Assembly (NCBI RefSeq): GCF_000331575.1
Contig: NZ_ANOK01000005.1
Location: forward strand, 186,001 to 250,000
Origin: Calidifontibacillus oryziterrae
GTDB taxonomy: Bacteria; Bacillota; Bacilli; Bacillales; Bacillaceae_J
Length of the DNA stretch: 64,000 nt
Reading direction: 5' to 3'
Below the pieces are notes generated by a model. The model was given only the letters and a program-made list of their open reading frames with translations, did no database searches and had not been told where the DNA came from. The position numbers were made by a program, and so were the translations under genes. Of this stretch, positions 46,879 to 60,763 are shown piece after piece. Within the stretch, counting starts at the first letter, position 1; each line of letters begins with the position of its first letter.

Positions 46879-48015
46879 CTATCGATAAATATGAACAAAC
46901 GGCTTTGTTTCCCCACCATCCCAATTAATCAATGCTTCTTGACCATCGATTGATGAAATATAGACTTGAACAGAAATATATGGTGGAAAATGATCTAGAA
47001 CTAAACCAGTAATATATTCAGTGAACCCAATTAGTTCAGCCTTTCCGTAAAACTGAACCGGGATTTCAATCGTCATTTCTTGAAGCTGACCATCACGGTA
47101 AAACCCTCTTCCAATTACACCAATAAAGTTTGGAAAGTAGTTTTCAACATCCGCTTTAAAGTTTAGCATTTTCGTGTAATCATCAAAATATAAATCTTTG
47201 GCATCTTGAGATGGAAATAATATAAATTGTTCGTTAATCGTTTCCCATTTTGAAATCGAATTATCATTTTCACCAATATACGCTTTGGCAAAGAAATTCC
47301 CCGGCACGATTGATTCCCTAGGTTTTTCTTTAAATAGAGCTATCACAATTGGCATTTGTTCCAAGCCTTTAATACTGCGCATTCGTTGCAAAACCTGAAG
47401 CGCAAGTGCTTTCCCTTGTTTTTCGATCTCTTCATCCGGGATAACCTGTTCACGCGGATAACCGTTTGTTGGTTCATTAAAATTGTAAACCGATTTTAAA
47501 GCTAGCCCTACTACAACACCACCCAATTCTACTTTATCCTCGTTATTTCTTTTTAAATAATTATGCTCCATAACATGAGATAAATATCTTGGATTGTTCC
47601 GAAATTCTTCTGTTGTCGCGTTATCTTCATCTAGTGATGGATTCAAACCCTCTTCGGCATTCTCACTTTGTCTTCTAATCCATTCTTCTACCATTTCAGA
47701 AGTTAAATATTGACCTTCTTGAAAATAATAATCGTTTGGCTTGAAATTTTCTTGTGCAATTCTCATAAGACCCATTTCAAGCTCATTTAAATCTAGACGA
47801 TTATACACTGTGTAATTTACAAGACCTCTTGCCTTCCCTGGCTTGAAAGGTAAAATTGTTCGATAATATTCATCTGAGATTTTATATTTTGGAATAATCG
47901 CTGTCTCTGTCTTTTCTTCCGTTTCTTGAACGACCTTTTCCTCATTTTCTATTTTTGGGGTACATGCTGAAAGCATCAGCAACAGGACTACCAAAGCAAT
48001 TCTATATTTCCTCAA
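46879..48015 (-). CDS. camS: CamS-family lipoprotein (YerH)
   Basis: This 378-residue lipoprotein has signal RKYRIALVVLLLMLSAC with the lipobox cysteine at 18. The mature part (SDEYYRTILPFKPGKARGLV; later YPREQVIPDEEIEKQGKALA) matches the CamS family, named because the Staphylococcus signal peptide yields a sex-pheromone-like peptide; its cellular role in Bacillus is unclear. It follows ligA by 81 bp, the order found in B. subtilis. The 46632-46878 gap before gatC has no gene. Confidence 0.9.
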   Translation of the reverse strand: MRKYRIALVVLLLMLSACTPKIENEEKVVQETEEKTETAIIPKYKISDEYYRTILPFKPGKARGLVNYTVYNRLDLNELEMGLMRIAQENFKPNDYYFQEGQYLTSEMVEEWIRRQSENAEEGLNPSLDEDNATTEEFRNNPRYLSHVMEHNYLKRNNEDKVELGGVVVGLALKSVYNFNEPTNGYPREQVIPDEEIEKQGKALALQVLQRMRSIKGLEQMPIVIALFKEKPRESIVPGNFFAKAYIGENDNSISKWETINEQFILFPSQDAKDLYFDDYTKMLNFKADVENYFPNFIGVIGRGFYRDGQLQEMTIEIPVQFYGKAELIGFTEYITGLVLDHFPPYISVQVYISSIDGQEALINWDGGETKPFVHIYR

Positions 48016-48096
48016 TTCTTCTTCCCCCCATTCACATCAGCCAATATTTTTTTGCGAAACAAGCTCCATTAACAACAATTAAAACCAACTTTTAGT

Positions 48097-50106
<2,010 letters not shown>

Positions 50107-50116
50107 TTAACCATCC

Positions 50117-52345
50117 TTACACCTTTGTAATCGGAGCAAATTTTGCTAATAAGCGTTTAATACCTACAGGCTGAGGAAAGGCAATATCAAGCTCCTTGTC
50201 CTCATTTTCTCCCTTTACACTCACAACTGTCCCTATTCCCCATTTTTTATGCTCTACCTTATCACCAACTCGCCATCCAATCGTAGCTCCACCAGTGTTG
50301 TTAGCCAATGGGCGAACAATAGATTGCTGCACTTCTGATCTTAATTGACCGAATGGTGATGGATTCCCACGTGTGAATACTTGCTTTGTTGTCTCGGCAA
50401 GATTTTCAAGTAACTCTTCAGGGATCTCATTGATAAATCTTGAAACTTGATTAACATTTGTACGCCCATATAAAGTGCGTAAGCGTGCATTTGTAAGAAA
50501 CAATTGATTTTCTGCTCTTGTAATCCCAACGTAAGCTAACCTTCGTTCCTCCTCCATTTCTTCCTCGTCCATTAAGGAACGGCTATGTGGAAAAATCCCT
50601 TCCTCTAAACCTATCAGAAAAACGACAGGAAATTCTAATCCTTTTGCAGAATGCAAGGTCATTAATACTACATGTTCTTCGCTATTTTTCCCCTCGTCTT
50701 GATCGGCTTGATCAATATCTGAAATGAGCGCTAAGTCTGTTAAGAAAGTAACTAAACTTTTATCCTCACTTGTTTTTTCAAAGTTTTTTGTAACTGATAA
50801 AAATTCTTCAATGTTCTCCAACCGACTTTCCGCTTCAAGTGTTTTCTCCGCCTTTAACATCTCACGATAGCCAGTTTTCTCAAGTACTTCTTCAACAAGC
50901 TCTGTAACAGATAGAAATTCCTGCATCTGATGCCAATTTCGAATTTGGTCTTTGAAATTTGCAAGTGTGTTGGCAAACCGGGTTGAAAGTCCTATGAAAT
51001 CTACATCATCTAATGCAGAGTATATCGACCTTCCATCCTGCGCAGCATATTGTACAAGCTTATCTAGTGTTGATGCGCCAATACCACGTTTCGGCACATT
51101 GATAATTCGTTCTAAACTAATATCGTCATCAGGATTTGCAATCAAACGTAAATACGCAAGTAAATCCTTAATTTCTTTGCGATCATAGAATTTCATTCCG
51201 CCAACGATGTTATAGCTAATATTTGATTTTAATAAAACTTCCTCGATCACCCGGGATTGAGCATTGGTTCGATAAAGAATTGCTATTTCACTATAACGAC
51301 GCTTTCCGCTATCAACTAGTTCTTTGATCTGCCCAGCAACAAAGTGCGCTTCATCCCGCTCTGTATCGCCACGATAATATACAAGCTTATTTCCTTCTTC
51401 ATTTTCAGTCCAAAGCTTTTTCGGCTTTCGATTAGAGTTGTTCGTAATCACTAAGTTGGCTGCCTCAAGAATACGTTTTGTTGAACGATAATTTTGCTCG
51501 AGCAAAATCACTTTCGCGTTCGGATAATCCTTTTCAAAGGATAGTATGTTTTTAATGTCAGCCCCGCGCCAGCGATAAATTGATTGATCCGAATCTCCCA
51601 CAACGCAAAGGTTTTTAAAGCGATCCGCCATCATTTTTACTAGCATATATTGCGCTCGGTTCGTATCTTGATACTCATCTACGTGAATATACTGAAATTT
51701 CCTTTGGTAAAATTCAAGGACCTCTGGAACACGATTAAACAACTGAATTGTGACCATAATTAAATCATCGAAATCTAAAGACTGGTTCTTTTTCAATCTA
51801 TCTTCATATATTTTATAAACATCGCTCACTACTTTTTCAAAATACCCAGCTGCACTCTTTGCGTATTCGTCTGCTGTGATTAATTCATTTTTTGCTCCAC
51901 TAATTGAGCCTAAAATTGCCCGAGGATCAAATTTTTTCGGATCTATATTTTTTTCCTTTAAGATTCTTTTTATGATTGAAAGCTGATCTGTTGTATCAAG
52001 AATTGAAAAATTACGATTAAATCCGATTCTATCAATATCACGACGTAATATACGCACGCACATTGAATGAAAGGTTGATATCCATATCTCCTCTGCTCTA
52101 GCCCCAACGATTAAAGAAACACGTTCTTTCATTTCCCTTGCTGCTTTATTCGTAAACGTTATCGCTACTATATTCCACGGATTCACATCTTTTTCACTCA
52201 TTAAATACGCAATCCTGTGTGTTAAAACTCTTGTTTTCCCACTTCCTGCCCCTGCCATAATTAATAGTGGACCTTCTGTGCATTTCACTGCAGCTTGCTG
52301 TTCATTATTTAATCCGCTTAATAACCCATCTTTTTTTGTTTGCAT
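50117..52345 (-). CDS. pcrA: ATP-dependent DNA helicase PcrA
   Basis: This 742-residue UvrD/Rep-type 3'-5' helicase is used in repair and replication restart. Walker A is AGAGSGKT at 31-38, with later [12 protein letters not shown] (motif II), [14 protein letters not shown] (motif III), [17 protein letters not shown] and [12 protein letters not shown] (motif VI). The C-terminal tail ends in a Tudor-like [20 protein letters not shown], which binds RNA polymerase in this family. It is 3 bp after pcrB. Confidence 0.98.
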   Translation of the reverse strand: MQTKKDGLLSGLNNEQQAAVKCTEGPLLIMAGAGSGKTRVLTHRIAYLMSEKDVNPWNIVAITFTNKAAREMKERVSLIVGARAEEIWISTFHSMCVRILRRDIDRIGFNRNFSILDTTDQLSIIKRILKEKNIDPKKFDPRAILGSISGAKNELITADEYAKSAAGYFEKVVSDVYKIYEDRLKKNQSLDFDDLIMVTIQLFNRVPEVLEFYQRKFQYIHVDEYQDTNRAQYMLVKMMADRFKNLCVVGDSDQSIYRWRGADIKNILSFEKDYPNAKVILLEQNYRSTKRILEAANLVITNNSNRKPKKLWTENEEGNKLVYYRGDTERDEAHFVAGQIKELVDSGKRRYSEIAILYRTNAQSRVIEEVLLKSNISYNIVGGMKFYDRKEIKDLLAYLRLIANPDDDISLERIINVPKRGIGASTLDKLVQYAAQDGRSIYSALDDVDFIGLSTRFANTLANFKDQIRNWHQMQEFLSVTELVEEVLEKTGYREMLKAEKTLEAESRLENIEEFLSVTKNFEKTSEDKSLVTFLTDLALISDIDQADQDEGKNSEEHVVLMTLHSAKGLEFPVVFLIGLEEGIFPHSRSLMDEEEMEEERRLAYVGITRAENQLFLTNARLRTLYGRTNVNQVSRFINEIPEELLENLAETTKQVFTRGNPSPFGQLRSEVQQSIVRPLANNTGGATIGWRVGDKVEHKKWGIGTVVSVKGENEDKELDIAFPQPVGIKRLLAKFAPITKV

Positions 52346-52348
52346 GGC

Positions 52349-53044
52349 TTACACCACCTTCGTAGCATGAACTGTTCTTAATGCTGATTTTATATCATGA
52401 TATAGTAAGTTCCCAACAACTATTGTATCTGCAAATTGTGCCATTTCAGCAGCATCTTTTTCATTTTTTATTCCGCCACCATAAAACAGTTGTGTATTAT
52501 TTAATGAAGACTTAACCTTTTGGACAATATCCGGATCACCATATGTACCACTGTATTCTAAGTAAAAGATCGGTAAATGAAACATTCTTTCAGCTAGCTG
52601 CGCATAGGCAATGATATCCTCTAATACCAATGAGGTTTGTGCCTCAGTTAGCCTTGCTACTTTTGAATCTTCATTCAGGATACAATAACCTTCAACAATC
52701 ATCTCATCCCAATTCATTATATCACCATACTCTTTAATGGCTTCATGGTGATAATCAACAATCCACTTTTTATTACAGCTATTTAAGACTGTTGGAATAA
52801 AGTAAAAATCGAATCCTGGTGTAATCGCTTCTAACGTTGAAACCTCTAAAACACAAGGAACAGTATATTTCCGAACTCTTGACAGCATTGAAATCGTATT
52901 ATCAAACGTTATACCATCACTTCCACCAATTATGACAGCATCAGTGCCTGATTCACAAATCGCTTCTAGATTCTGATCTGAAATTTCCTTATTTGGGTCT
53001 AGCTTAAAAACATGCTTCCATTTTTTTATATCATACATGAACAA
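52349..53044 (-). CDS. pcrB: heptaprenylglyceryl phosphate synthase PcrB
   Basis: This 231-residue TIM-barrel enzyme joins heptaprenyl diphosphate to glycerol-1-phosphate. WKHVFKLDPNKEISDQNLEA at the start, DAVIIGGSDGITFDN, and the phosphate-binding YGGGIKNEKDAAEMAQFADT near the end are family marks. It leads the pcrB-pcrA-ligA unit. An upstream AGGAGGAATTTGTTC region supports the ATG at 53044, and the yerC terminator lies just before it. Confidence 0.95.
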   Translation of the reverse strand: MFMYDIKKWKHVFKLDPNKEISDQNLEAICESGTDAVIIGGSDGITFDNTISMLSRVRKYTVPCVLEVSTLEAITPGFDFYFIPTVLNSCNKKWIVDYHHEAIKEYGDIMNWDEMIVEGYCILNEDSKVARLTEAQTSLVLEDIIAYAQLAERMFHLPIFYLEYSGTYGDPDIVQKVKSSLNNTQLFYGGGIKNEKDAAEMAQFADTIVVGNLLYHDIKSALRTVHATKVV

Positions 53045-53091
53045 ATTCCTCCTGAGACACTACTAAAGGGTATTATACCAAATCTAACAAA

Positions 53092-53125
53092 ACAAAAAAG
53101 CCGAACTCATAATGAGAAATCGGCT
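53092..53125 (-). terminator. intrinsic terminator of yerA-yerB-yerC
   Basis: AGCCGA..CTCAT and ATGAG..TCGGCT form a nested hairpin (53099-53125) followed by TTTTTTGTTTTGTT on the minus strand, right after yerC. It separates yerC from pcrB. Confidence 0.85.
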
Positions 53126-53141
53126 GTATATTTATGTAAAT

Positions 53142-53450
53142 TCATTCTTTTTGCTTCGCTTTACTATCAACACGATCTAAAGCCATAATATAGGCATCAT
53201 TACCGTAATTTAAGCAGCGCTTTACTCGTGATATTGTTGCCGTACTTGCACCTGTCTCCGTTTCAATTTTATGGTATGTAAACCCATCTCTTAGCATCCT
53301 CGCAACCTCTAACCTCTGTGCTAATGATTGTATCTCATTAACTGTACATAAATCATCAAAAAACCGATAGCATTCTTCAAGATCATTAAGAGATAGTATT
53401 GCTTCAAAAAGCTGGTCAAGTGATTTTCCTCTCAATTTGTCAATTTGCAT
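53142..53450 (-). CDS. yerC: YerC, TrpR-like regulator
   Basis: This 102-residue protein has a TrpR-family helix-turn-helix: AQRLEVARMLRDGFTYHKIE then TGASTATISRVKRCLNYGND. The ATG at 53450 (AGGAGTGAAACC upstream) gives MQIDKLRGKSLDQLFEAILS, the usual start; the longer frame overlaps yerB. It is thought to be a small transcription regulator, with targets I cannot infer. It follows yerB by 4 bp. Confidence 0.92.
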   Translation of the reverse strand: MQIDKLRGKSLDQLFEAILSLNDLEECYRFFDDLCTVNEIQSLAQRLEVARMLRDGFTYHKIETETGASTATISRVKRCLNYGNDAYIMALDRVDSKAKQKE

Positions 53451-53454
53451 GGTT

Positions 53455-54546
53455 TCACTCCTCGTTTTCGATACCAAAAGAAATCATTTTTTCTAGACCA
53501 GGACTATCAGGAATTACATTTATCCATGTCTTACCTGGGGAAAGAGCTACTACTTCACCATTAATATAAGGAATTATACGTCCATCATTATTTTCCCAAA
53601 TAATATCTCTTACAATACCATGTTGGATTATGTATCCTCGCCCACTACCATCTAGCTGTATATCTCTTCGTCCCTCATTATCAATAACTTTATGCGGTGC
53701 TTCAATAATTAAAACATTATTTACTTCAATTGGAGTATCTGTCTCCCTATCTTTACTTTGTTCATCATTAGTAAATCTTTGGTATTTTTTCGACTTTTCA
53801 TCAAATTTAAAACTAGTGTTATAATAAGGACCATAATTTATCATGATGTCTTTTGCAGGTTTCCCACTTATCTTTGGAATTTCGTTTTCTGTCATAAACA
53901 AATACGGTTCAACATTTTGCGTAAGTGAGTAATTTCTTCGATCTGCCCCTCTAATTAACTCTTCTTTAGTTGTATACACATTATGAGGTGCTTTTCGAAA
54001 ATTAACCCTATAAAAAAATTCATCATCTGCGTATCCTGTTCTTAAAATCCCGCCAATATAGTCCATCATTTCCATGTCACGTAGTAATAGAAAAGCTTCA
54101 GGACTACCACCATAGGCTACATATATTGAACCATATCCATTACTTAAATGAATAAAATAATCCCTTGCACTTCGCACTGGCCCAACCACATCTGGCAGTT
54201 CGCTTTGATATAACGCTAAATACCTTGTTATTTCCCATTCGGATAATATTTCAAACACGATATCTGCCTTATGAAGCCCAGATTGAGGCCTTGCAGTTGA
54301 ATGATTATTAACCATCACCGCAAAAATGCGCTGATTTATTTGTTCATTTGTTCCGATACCAGTTAAAGGATATATATTTGAATAGTTTTGTTTAAAAAAC
54401 GTCTCCTCACTCTCAGAATCCTCGATGTATTGTATTTCCGGTTGTTCTATTGGTGCGTTTACTTGTTTCTCTGAACTACAGCCTATCAACGATATTAATA
54501 ATGCCGTAATTCCAAGTACAAGTACCATTTTAATTGTCTTTTTCAT
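53455..54546 (-). CDS. yerB: DUF3048 lipoprotein YerB
   Basis: This 363-residue lipoprotein (MVLVLGITALLISLIGCSSE; lipobox cysteine near 23) has a DUF3048 body: NQRIFAVMVNNHSTARPQSG, LHKADIVFEILSEWEITRYL and VGPVRSARDYFIHLSNGYGS. The C-terminal part ends with LSPGKTWINVIPDSPGLEKM. It is exposed on the outer face of the membrane with unknown function. It follows yerA by 27 bp and overlaps nothing. Confidence 0.93.
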   Translation of the reverse strand: MKKTIKMVLVLGITALLISLIGCSSEKQVNAPIEQPEIQYIEDSESEETFFKQNYSNIYPLTGIGTNEQINQRIFAVMVNNHSTARPQSGLHKADIVFEILSEWEITRYLALYQSELPDVVGPVRSARDYFIHLSNGYGSIYVAYGGSPEAFLLLRDMEMMDYIGGILRTGYADDEFFYRVNFRKAPHNVYTTKEELIRGADRRNYSLTQNVEPYLFMTENEIPKISGKPAKDIMINYGPYYNTSFKFDEKSKKYQRFTNDEQSKDRETDTPIEVNNVLIIEAPHKVIDNEGRRDIQLDGSGRGYIIQHGIVRDIIWENNDGRIIPYINGEVVALSPGKTWINVIPDSPGLEKMISFGIENEE

Positions 54547-54573
54547 TAGGACACAACCTTATACTTTATCAGT

Positions 54574-56316
54574 TTAACGCATAATTGAAGGGAAGAGTAC
54601 TACTTTTTTCATAACATCAAATATTCCTTGCGGTGTTACGCGAATATATGGCAAATGTGTTGACGATAAGAATAACAATGTATAAACAGGGTCAATAAAT
54701 GGATAGCCCCTTTCACGAAGAAGATCAAACAACTCTTGTTCATCTCCCATTAACTCATTAATGCTCTTATTAGACATTACTCCAAGAAGAGGTAACCTTA
54801 CTTCATGAATAACTTCGCCATTTTCTACAAGAACAAAGCCACCACCCATTTCTTTCATCCGCTTAAATGCTTTTAACATATCTTGCTTATTCTTTCCAAT
54901 TAACACGAAATCTCCAGTATTTGAATAGGAGCTCGCAAATCCCGATACTTTGCTAGCAAACCCTTTTAAAACCGTGTTTATTCTCCACTTGCCATTTTTG
55001 TCAATAAGCATTAAAAAACTCTCATCATGATCCATTGATAATGTATCCATTGATGCGTCAATCGTTACTGAATACGGTTTTGTAATCACTGAATTTACCA
55101 TTTCCATTCCAAACGGCATCGAAAATTGTAAGTCATCCATGGTTAAATCCCAATTAAAATTAAGCGGCTCTATTCCATAATTGTCCCAAGGGAACGATTC
55201 CACTTGATTTACAGCTTGGCCATCCCTTTTAACCCATTGCCCTTTTGCCAATACAGATACGGGCTTTGGATTTCTGATATCCTCTAAAAAGTTTAAATGA
55301 GCAATCCTTCCAGGACCGATCATCCCATGAAGATGATCAATACCATAGTGCCTAGCTACATTATAGGAAGCCATATTATAAGCATCTATCTCTGGAATTC
55401 CCTTTTCGATGGCGATTTGAATCATTGTATCAATCACACCATCTTTATAAAAATTGGGCGGCGAGCCATCAGTTGTAAAGATTATTCGATTATATTGATC
55501 AATGCCTTCGTCTTTCATTTCATCCAAGAGCTTTGGTAAATCTGGGCGGATGGATGAATAACGTAGCGATACAGTATAGCCTTGAGTTAGCCTCATTAAT
55601 ACATCTTTTCCAGTCATTGACTCATGGTCACAGTCAACTCCAAGTAACCGCATTTTTGTTAATGTATTTTCCGAAGCACCTGGTAAATGACCTTCTATTG
55701 GCTTCCTTAATCGCTTTGTTTCTTGCATCCAGTGGAGCAGAAAATCATCGCCATCCATAACCTTAGGCCAAGAAGTCAATTCTCCACCTTGTAGAACTAG
55801 GTCATGTTCTAACCAATCGTTAATGGCTTCTGGAGAAAAAATTTGGTCTTCACCTGGTATTTCAGTTTGTGGATCATAGCGACACCACCAATATTGCGTA
55901 GTAGGCAGCTTATTTAAATCCTCTATAAGCGAAAACGCTTTCTTTTTAGGCAAATGCAAAGCAAACAATAAGTTATCATTAATAAATGTAGTTGTTCCTC
56001 CTTGCGATGCATATTGAGAAAACGTATGGGGATTATATAACTGAAAAGGATGGGCATGTGGTTCGATATAGCCAGGGACAACAAATAAGTCTTGACAGTC
56101 AACTATTTCAGTTTCATGCGTATTTTTCGGAAGGTCCTTGCCGACATAAATAATTCGATCCTCGTAAATCCAAATATTTGCCGTCATCCACTTATGCAAG
56201 GCTTGATTTAAATATGTAGCGTTTTTCAAAACTATAGATGGTGAACTCTTTCCATTAATGACAGCAATTTGTTCACGAATTTGCTTTGTCCTCCATCTGT
56301 ATGGCTGGTCAGGCAT
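54574..56316 (-). CDS. yerA: YerA, adenine deaminase-like amidohydrolase
   Basis: This 580-residue metal-dependent hydrolase of the adenine deaminase family has the HPH-type site (VPGYIEPHAHPFQLYNPHTF), GHLPGA, and the later FTTDGSPPNFYKDGVIDTMI. The ATG at 56316 (GGAGGATAACA upstream) gives MPDQPYRWRTKQIREQ, which fits B. subtilis YerA; eight earlier codons lack support. Adenine to hypoxanthine conversion is assigned by family and the substrate is not proven. It leads yerA-yerB-yerC and lies beside the pur genes. Confidence 0.92.
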   Translation of the reverse strand: MPDQPYRWRTKQIREQIAVINGKSSPSIVLKNATYLNQALHKWMTANIWIYEDRIIYVGKDLPKNTHETEIVDCQDLFVVPGYIEPHAHPFQLYNPHTFSQYASQGGTTTFINDNLLFALHLPKKKAFSLIEDLNKLPTTQYWWCRYDPQTEIPGEDQIFSPEAINDWLEHDLVLQGGELTSWPKVMDGDDFLLHWMQETKRLRKPIEGHLPGASENTLTKMRLLGVDCDHESMTGKDVLMRLTQGYTVSLRYSSIRPDLPKLLDEMKDEGIDQYNRIIFTTDGSPPNFYKDGVIDTMIQIAIEKGIPEIDAYNMASYNVARHYGIDHLHGMIGPGRIAHLNFLEDIRNPKPVSVLAKGQWVKRDGQAVNQVESFPWDNYGIEPLNFNWDLTMDDLQFSMPFGMEMVNSVITKPYSVTIDASMDTLSMDHDESFLMLIDKNGKWRINTVLKGFASKVSGFASSYSNTGDFVLIGKNKQDMLKAFKRMKEMGGGFVLVENGEVIHEVRLPLLGVMSNKSINELMGDEQELFDLLRERGYPFIDPVYTLLFLSSTHLPYIRVTPQGIFDVMKKVVLFPSIMR

Positions 56317-56443
56317 TGTTATCCTCCATTCATGATTCACTATATATTGTTATCGTACCATATTTCATATTTTAACGCACTAAAGAGAGTATTAAATTTT
56401 AATAAAAATCGACAATATTTTTACGTAACGAAGGAGGAATTGT

Positions 56444-56743
56444 ATGATGATGGTTAAACCTAATATTGGGCTTGTAAATGCTTTAGTTCGAATCACTTTT
56501 GGTTTTACAATTTTGGCTTGGGCAACTGCAAAAATGGTGAAACGCCCATGGCGTAATTCTTATTTTTGGGTTGCATTGATGGCTGGGATGAAAATTGCCG
56601 AAGGAATCACTAGATTTTGTCCGCTGACGGCGCTTTTTGAACGTTATCAAGAAAATCTGCTACCAAATGATACTACAAATAATAATGATAACGCGAGTGA
56701 GCCTTTAGTTCAGGAAATAGCGAATTCGATTACAAACCCTTAA
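56444..56743 (+). CDS. small YgaP-like (DUF2892) membrane protein
   Basis: This 99-residue protein with GGAGGAATTGT before its ATG has two hydrophobic stretches, NALVRITFGFTILAWATAKM and YFWVALMAGMKIAEGITRFC. The glycine and FCPLTALF pattern fit the DUF2892/YgaP transmembrane group. The function is unknown. It stands between divergent yerA and the convergent purD, separated from purD by a repeat element and terminator. Confidence 0.8.
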   Translation: MMMVKPNIGLVNALVRITFGFTILAWATAKMVKRPWRNSYFWVALMAGMKIAEGITRFCPLTALFERYQENLLPNDTTNNNDNASEPLVQEIANSITNP

Positions 56744-56752
56744 TAACAGCAG

Positions 56753-56960
56753 CCCAAAACCAGACTGAACCTCTTATGCCTAAAGCCACGGGTGTTCTGG
56801 GCTGAGGAACAAATTCGCAAGCGCCCTGCTTAGCGACGTAAAAATAAGAGCGCATCGACTGAGATAAAGGAAACACGACGAGGGATGAGTCGATGTTGAC
56901 TTATCGCAAAAGAGATGAGCGAAGTTTACTAGTCGCGGGTGCTGGAGCTGGACGACTACA
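56753..56960. repeat. dispersed structured intergenic element
   Basis: The gene-free stretch begins CAGCCCA and has TCTGGGCTG at 56795-56804, forming a stem, then GAGTCGATGTTGACTTATCG and TTTACTAGTCGCGGGTGCTG further on. I recall near-identical stretches in intergenic spaces of other Bacillus chromosomes, but this is memory, not a search. The 5' module recurs at 11011-11052. It is GC-richer than surrounding spacers. Confidence 0.5.
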
Positions 56961-57015
56961 CTCTTTGCTATAGTATTTATCCACAGGATCAAATTTTATA
57001 ATTTCCTACAGAATA

Positions 57016-57057
57016 ATAAAAAAAACAAGCCACAGAATAAAGCGACTGTGGCTTGTT
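57016..57057 (-). terminator. intrinsic terminator of the purine operon
   Basis: AACAAGCCACAG and CTGTGGCTTGTT (57024-57057) pair perfectly, followed on the minus strand by a T-run (TTTTTTTTATT). It is directly after purD. Confidence 0.92.
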
Positions 57058-57080
57058 AAACTTAAACTTTTTATGATTTT

Positions 57081-58355
<1,275 letters not shown>

Positions 58356-58377
58356 TCACTCTCCTTGAAACGATGAA

Positions 58378-58542
58378 TTTACTCGCTCATTTTGGCTATT
58401 CAATCACAAAATCGGCAATTTATTCTAGAGATTTTGCGTTTTATTCACGAATTAGAGTACTTTACTCACAAATTTCAGCTCTTTACTCACAAATTGCACC
58501 ATTACTTACTAATATCGCTTTATTACTCACGAAATTTGATCA
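58378..58542. repeat. degenerate 21-bp tandem repeat between purH and purD
   Basis: Eight units with the pattern TTTA(C/T)TCAC begin near 58378, 58398, 58419, 58440, 58461, 58482, 58501 and 58522. Most are 21 bp apart, with bodies such as CACAAATTTCAGCTC that differ between units. The period and TTTAC.CACA core equal those of the tract at 42627-42905, though the unit bodies differ. Confidence 0.75.
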
Positions 58543-58560
58543 GTAAGCCTTATTATACTT

Positions 58561-60099
58561 TTAATGTTTAAAATGGCGAACCCCTGTAAATACCATAGCG
58601 ATTCCGTATTCATCGCATTTTTTGATTGAATCTTCATCACGAATTGAACCGCCTGGTTGGATGATTGCTGTAATGCCTGCTTTTGCTGCTTCTTCTACTG
58701 TGTCTGGCATAGGGAAAAATGCATCTGATCCTAATGCTGAACCCTTCGCTTTTTCACCTGCTTGCTCGATTGCAATTTTTGCAGAACCAACACGATTCAT
58801 TTGTCCGGCACCCACACCGATTGTCATATCATCCTTCGCAAGTACAATCGCATTTGATTTCACATGCTTAACAACCTTCCAAGCTACTTTCAAGTCTTTC
58901 CATTCTTGCTCTGTAGGTTGGCGCTTTGTTGGAATTGTGATTGTTGCTTCGTCTAAGCCAAATGAATCTTCGTCTTGAACGAGTAAACCACCATGAATCG
59001 TCGTTAATTTCTTTTCAACTTTTGCTGCTTTTTCAATAGGTAGTGTTAACAAACGTAAATTTTTCTTAGCTGATAAAATTTCAACAGCCTCCGCACTAAA
59101 TGAAGGAGCAATAATAATTTCTAAGAAGATTTCCTTCATTTTTAATGCAGTCGCACCATCGATTTCACGATTTGCACAAATAATTCCGCCAAAAATTGAG
59201 ACTGGATCTGATTCATACGCTTTATCATATGCCTCTTCAATCGTTGTGCCTACTCCAACACCACAAGGGTTCATATGTTTAACAGCAACAACCGCTGGCT
59301 CCGTAAATTCTTTCGCAATTTGTAGAGCAGCATCGCCATCATTAATATTGTTATAGGATAACTCTTTACCTTGTAATTGAGTTGCAGCAGCAATTGAACT
59401 GTTTGAACTTAATGGTTTTTTGTAGAACGCTGCTGTTTGATGAGGATTTTCTCCATAGCGTAAACCTTGAACCTTCGTATAAGTCACTGTTAATGACTCT
59501 GGATAGTCTTCACCAGTTTGCGCAGTTAAGTATTCACCAATTACTGCATCATAAGCTGCTGTATGGCGGAATACCTTTGCTGCTAATTTGCGCTTCGTTT
59601 CAATTGAAACGTCTCCACTAGCTTGTACTTGTGCTAGCACGTCATCATAATCTGCTGGATCAACAACAACTGCAACATCCGCATGGTTTTTCGCAGCTGA
59701 ACGAAGCATTGTTGGACCCCCAATATCGATGTTTTCAATTGCTTCTGCATATGTAACATCTGGTTTTGCAATTGTTGCTTGGAACGGATAAAGGTTAACA
59801 ACAACTAAATCAATTGGTGTAATTTGATGATCTGAAAGTGCTTTTTCATGCTCTTCATTACCACGAACTGCAAGCAAAGCACCATGAATATTAGGATGTA
59901 ATGTTTTTACACGGCCATCCATAATTTCTGGAAATCCTGTAACCTCAGAAATACCGATTACTTGAATGCCATTGTCTTGTAATGTTTTAAATGTTCCACC
60001 TGTTGAAATTACTTCAACACCCTGTTCTACAAGCCCTTTTACAAACGGGACAATTCCTTGCTTATCCGATACACTAACTAATGCACGCTTTATTGCCAT
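58561..60099 (-). CDS. purH: bifunctional AICAR transformylase / IMP cyclohydrolase
   Basis: This 512-residue enzyme performs the last two steps of IMP synthesis. The N-terminal cyclohydrolase half starts [20 protein letters not shown] and has [16 protein letters not shown]; the C-terminal transformylase half has [25 protein letters not shown] and [13 protein letters not shown] use the ATG at 60099, though a TTG two codons earlier sits closer to the AAAGGAG site. It follows purN by 100 bp. Confidence 0.97.
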   Translation of the reverse strand: MAIKRALVSVSDKQGIVPFVKGLVEQGVEVISTGGTFKTLQDNGIQVIGISEVTGFPEIMDGRVKTLHPNIHGALLAVRGNEEHEKALSDHQITPIDLVVVNLYPFQATIAKPDVTYAEAIENIDIGGPTMLRSAAKNHADVAVVVDPADYDDVLAQVQASGDVSIETKRKLAAKVFRHTAAYDAVIGEYLTAQTGEDYPESLTVTYTKVQGLRYGENPHQTAAFYKKPLSSNSSIAAATQLQGKELSYNNINDGDAALQIAKEFTEPAVVAVKHMNPCGVGVGTTIEEAYDKAYESDPVSIFGGIICANREIDGATALKMKEIFLEIIIAPSFSAEAVEILSAKKNLRLLTLPIEKAAKVEKKLTTIHGGLLVQDEDSFGLDEATITIPTKRQPTEQEWKDLKVAWKVVKHVKSNAIVLAKDDMTIGVGAGQMNRVGSAKIAIEQAGEKAKGSALGSDAFFPMPDTVEEAAKAGITAIIQPGGSIRDEDSIKKCDEYGIAMVFTGVRHFKH

Positions 60100-60199
60100 A
60101 ATCAATCTAACTCCTTTACAAAAAATGGAATGGTAAGCTAGGCCGTAGAGCTAACTAACCATCTTGATTTTTTTAATTAACTGGTGTTTTTCGTCTAGC

Positions 60200-60763
60200 C
60201 TACTGAAATAGATTCGATAATGTGTTTACATATAATTGGTGTTCAACCTTTTGAATTTTTTTCTGAAGGTCGTAACGCGTATCCATCTCATCTATTTTCA
60301 CGGCCTCTTGGGCAATGATTGGTCCTGTGTCCATACCTTCGTCAACATAATGAATCGTAACCCCAGTTACCTTCACCTTCGCATCAAATGCTTGTCCAAT
60401 TGCATCTTTACCCGGGAACGACGGCAAGAGCGAAGGATGAATATTAACTATTTTCCCTTCAAAAGATGACAACAACGTTTTCCCTATTAACCGCATGTAT
60501 CCTGCTAATGCAATAAATTCAACTTGTTTCTCTTCTAATTCTTGTAATATTCTAGCCTCATACTCTGCCTTACTTGTAAATTCCTTTGGTGATAGGACTA
60601 GTGCAGGGATACTTGATTGTTCAGCGCGTTCAATACATTTAGCCCCAGGCTGATCACAAACTAGTAAGCTTATCTCACAGTCTAGCTTCCCTTCCTTTGT
60701 CGCATCGATAATTGCTTGAAAATTCGTACCTGACCCTGAAGCAAAAACTGCGATTTTTTTCAT
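60200..60763 (-). CDS. purN: phosphoribosylglycinamide formyltransferase
   Basis: This 187-residue enzyme transfers a formyl group from 10-formyl-THF to GAR. KKIAVFASGSGTNFQAIIDA is the substrate loop, and NIHPSLLPSFPGKDAI and HYVDEGMDTGPII hold the catalytic Asn, His and Asp. Its start overlaps the purM stop (TAATG), so translation is coupled. Confidence 0.97.
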   Translation of the reverse strand: MKKIAVFASGSGTNFQAIIDATKEGKLDCEISLLVCDQPGAKCIERAEQSSIPALVLSPKEFTSKAEYEARILQELEEKQVEFIALAGYMRLIGKTLLSSFEGKIVNIHPSLLPSFPGKDAIGQAFDAKVKVTGVTIHYVDEGMDTGPIIAQEAVKIDEMDTRYDLQKKIQKVEHQLYVNTLSNLFQ

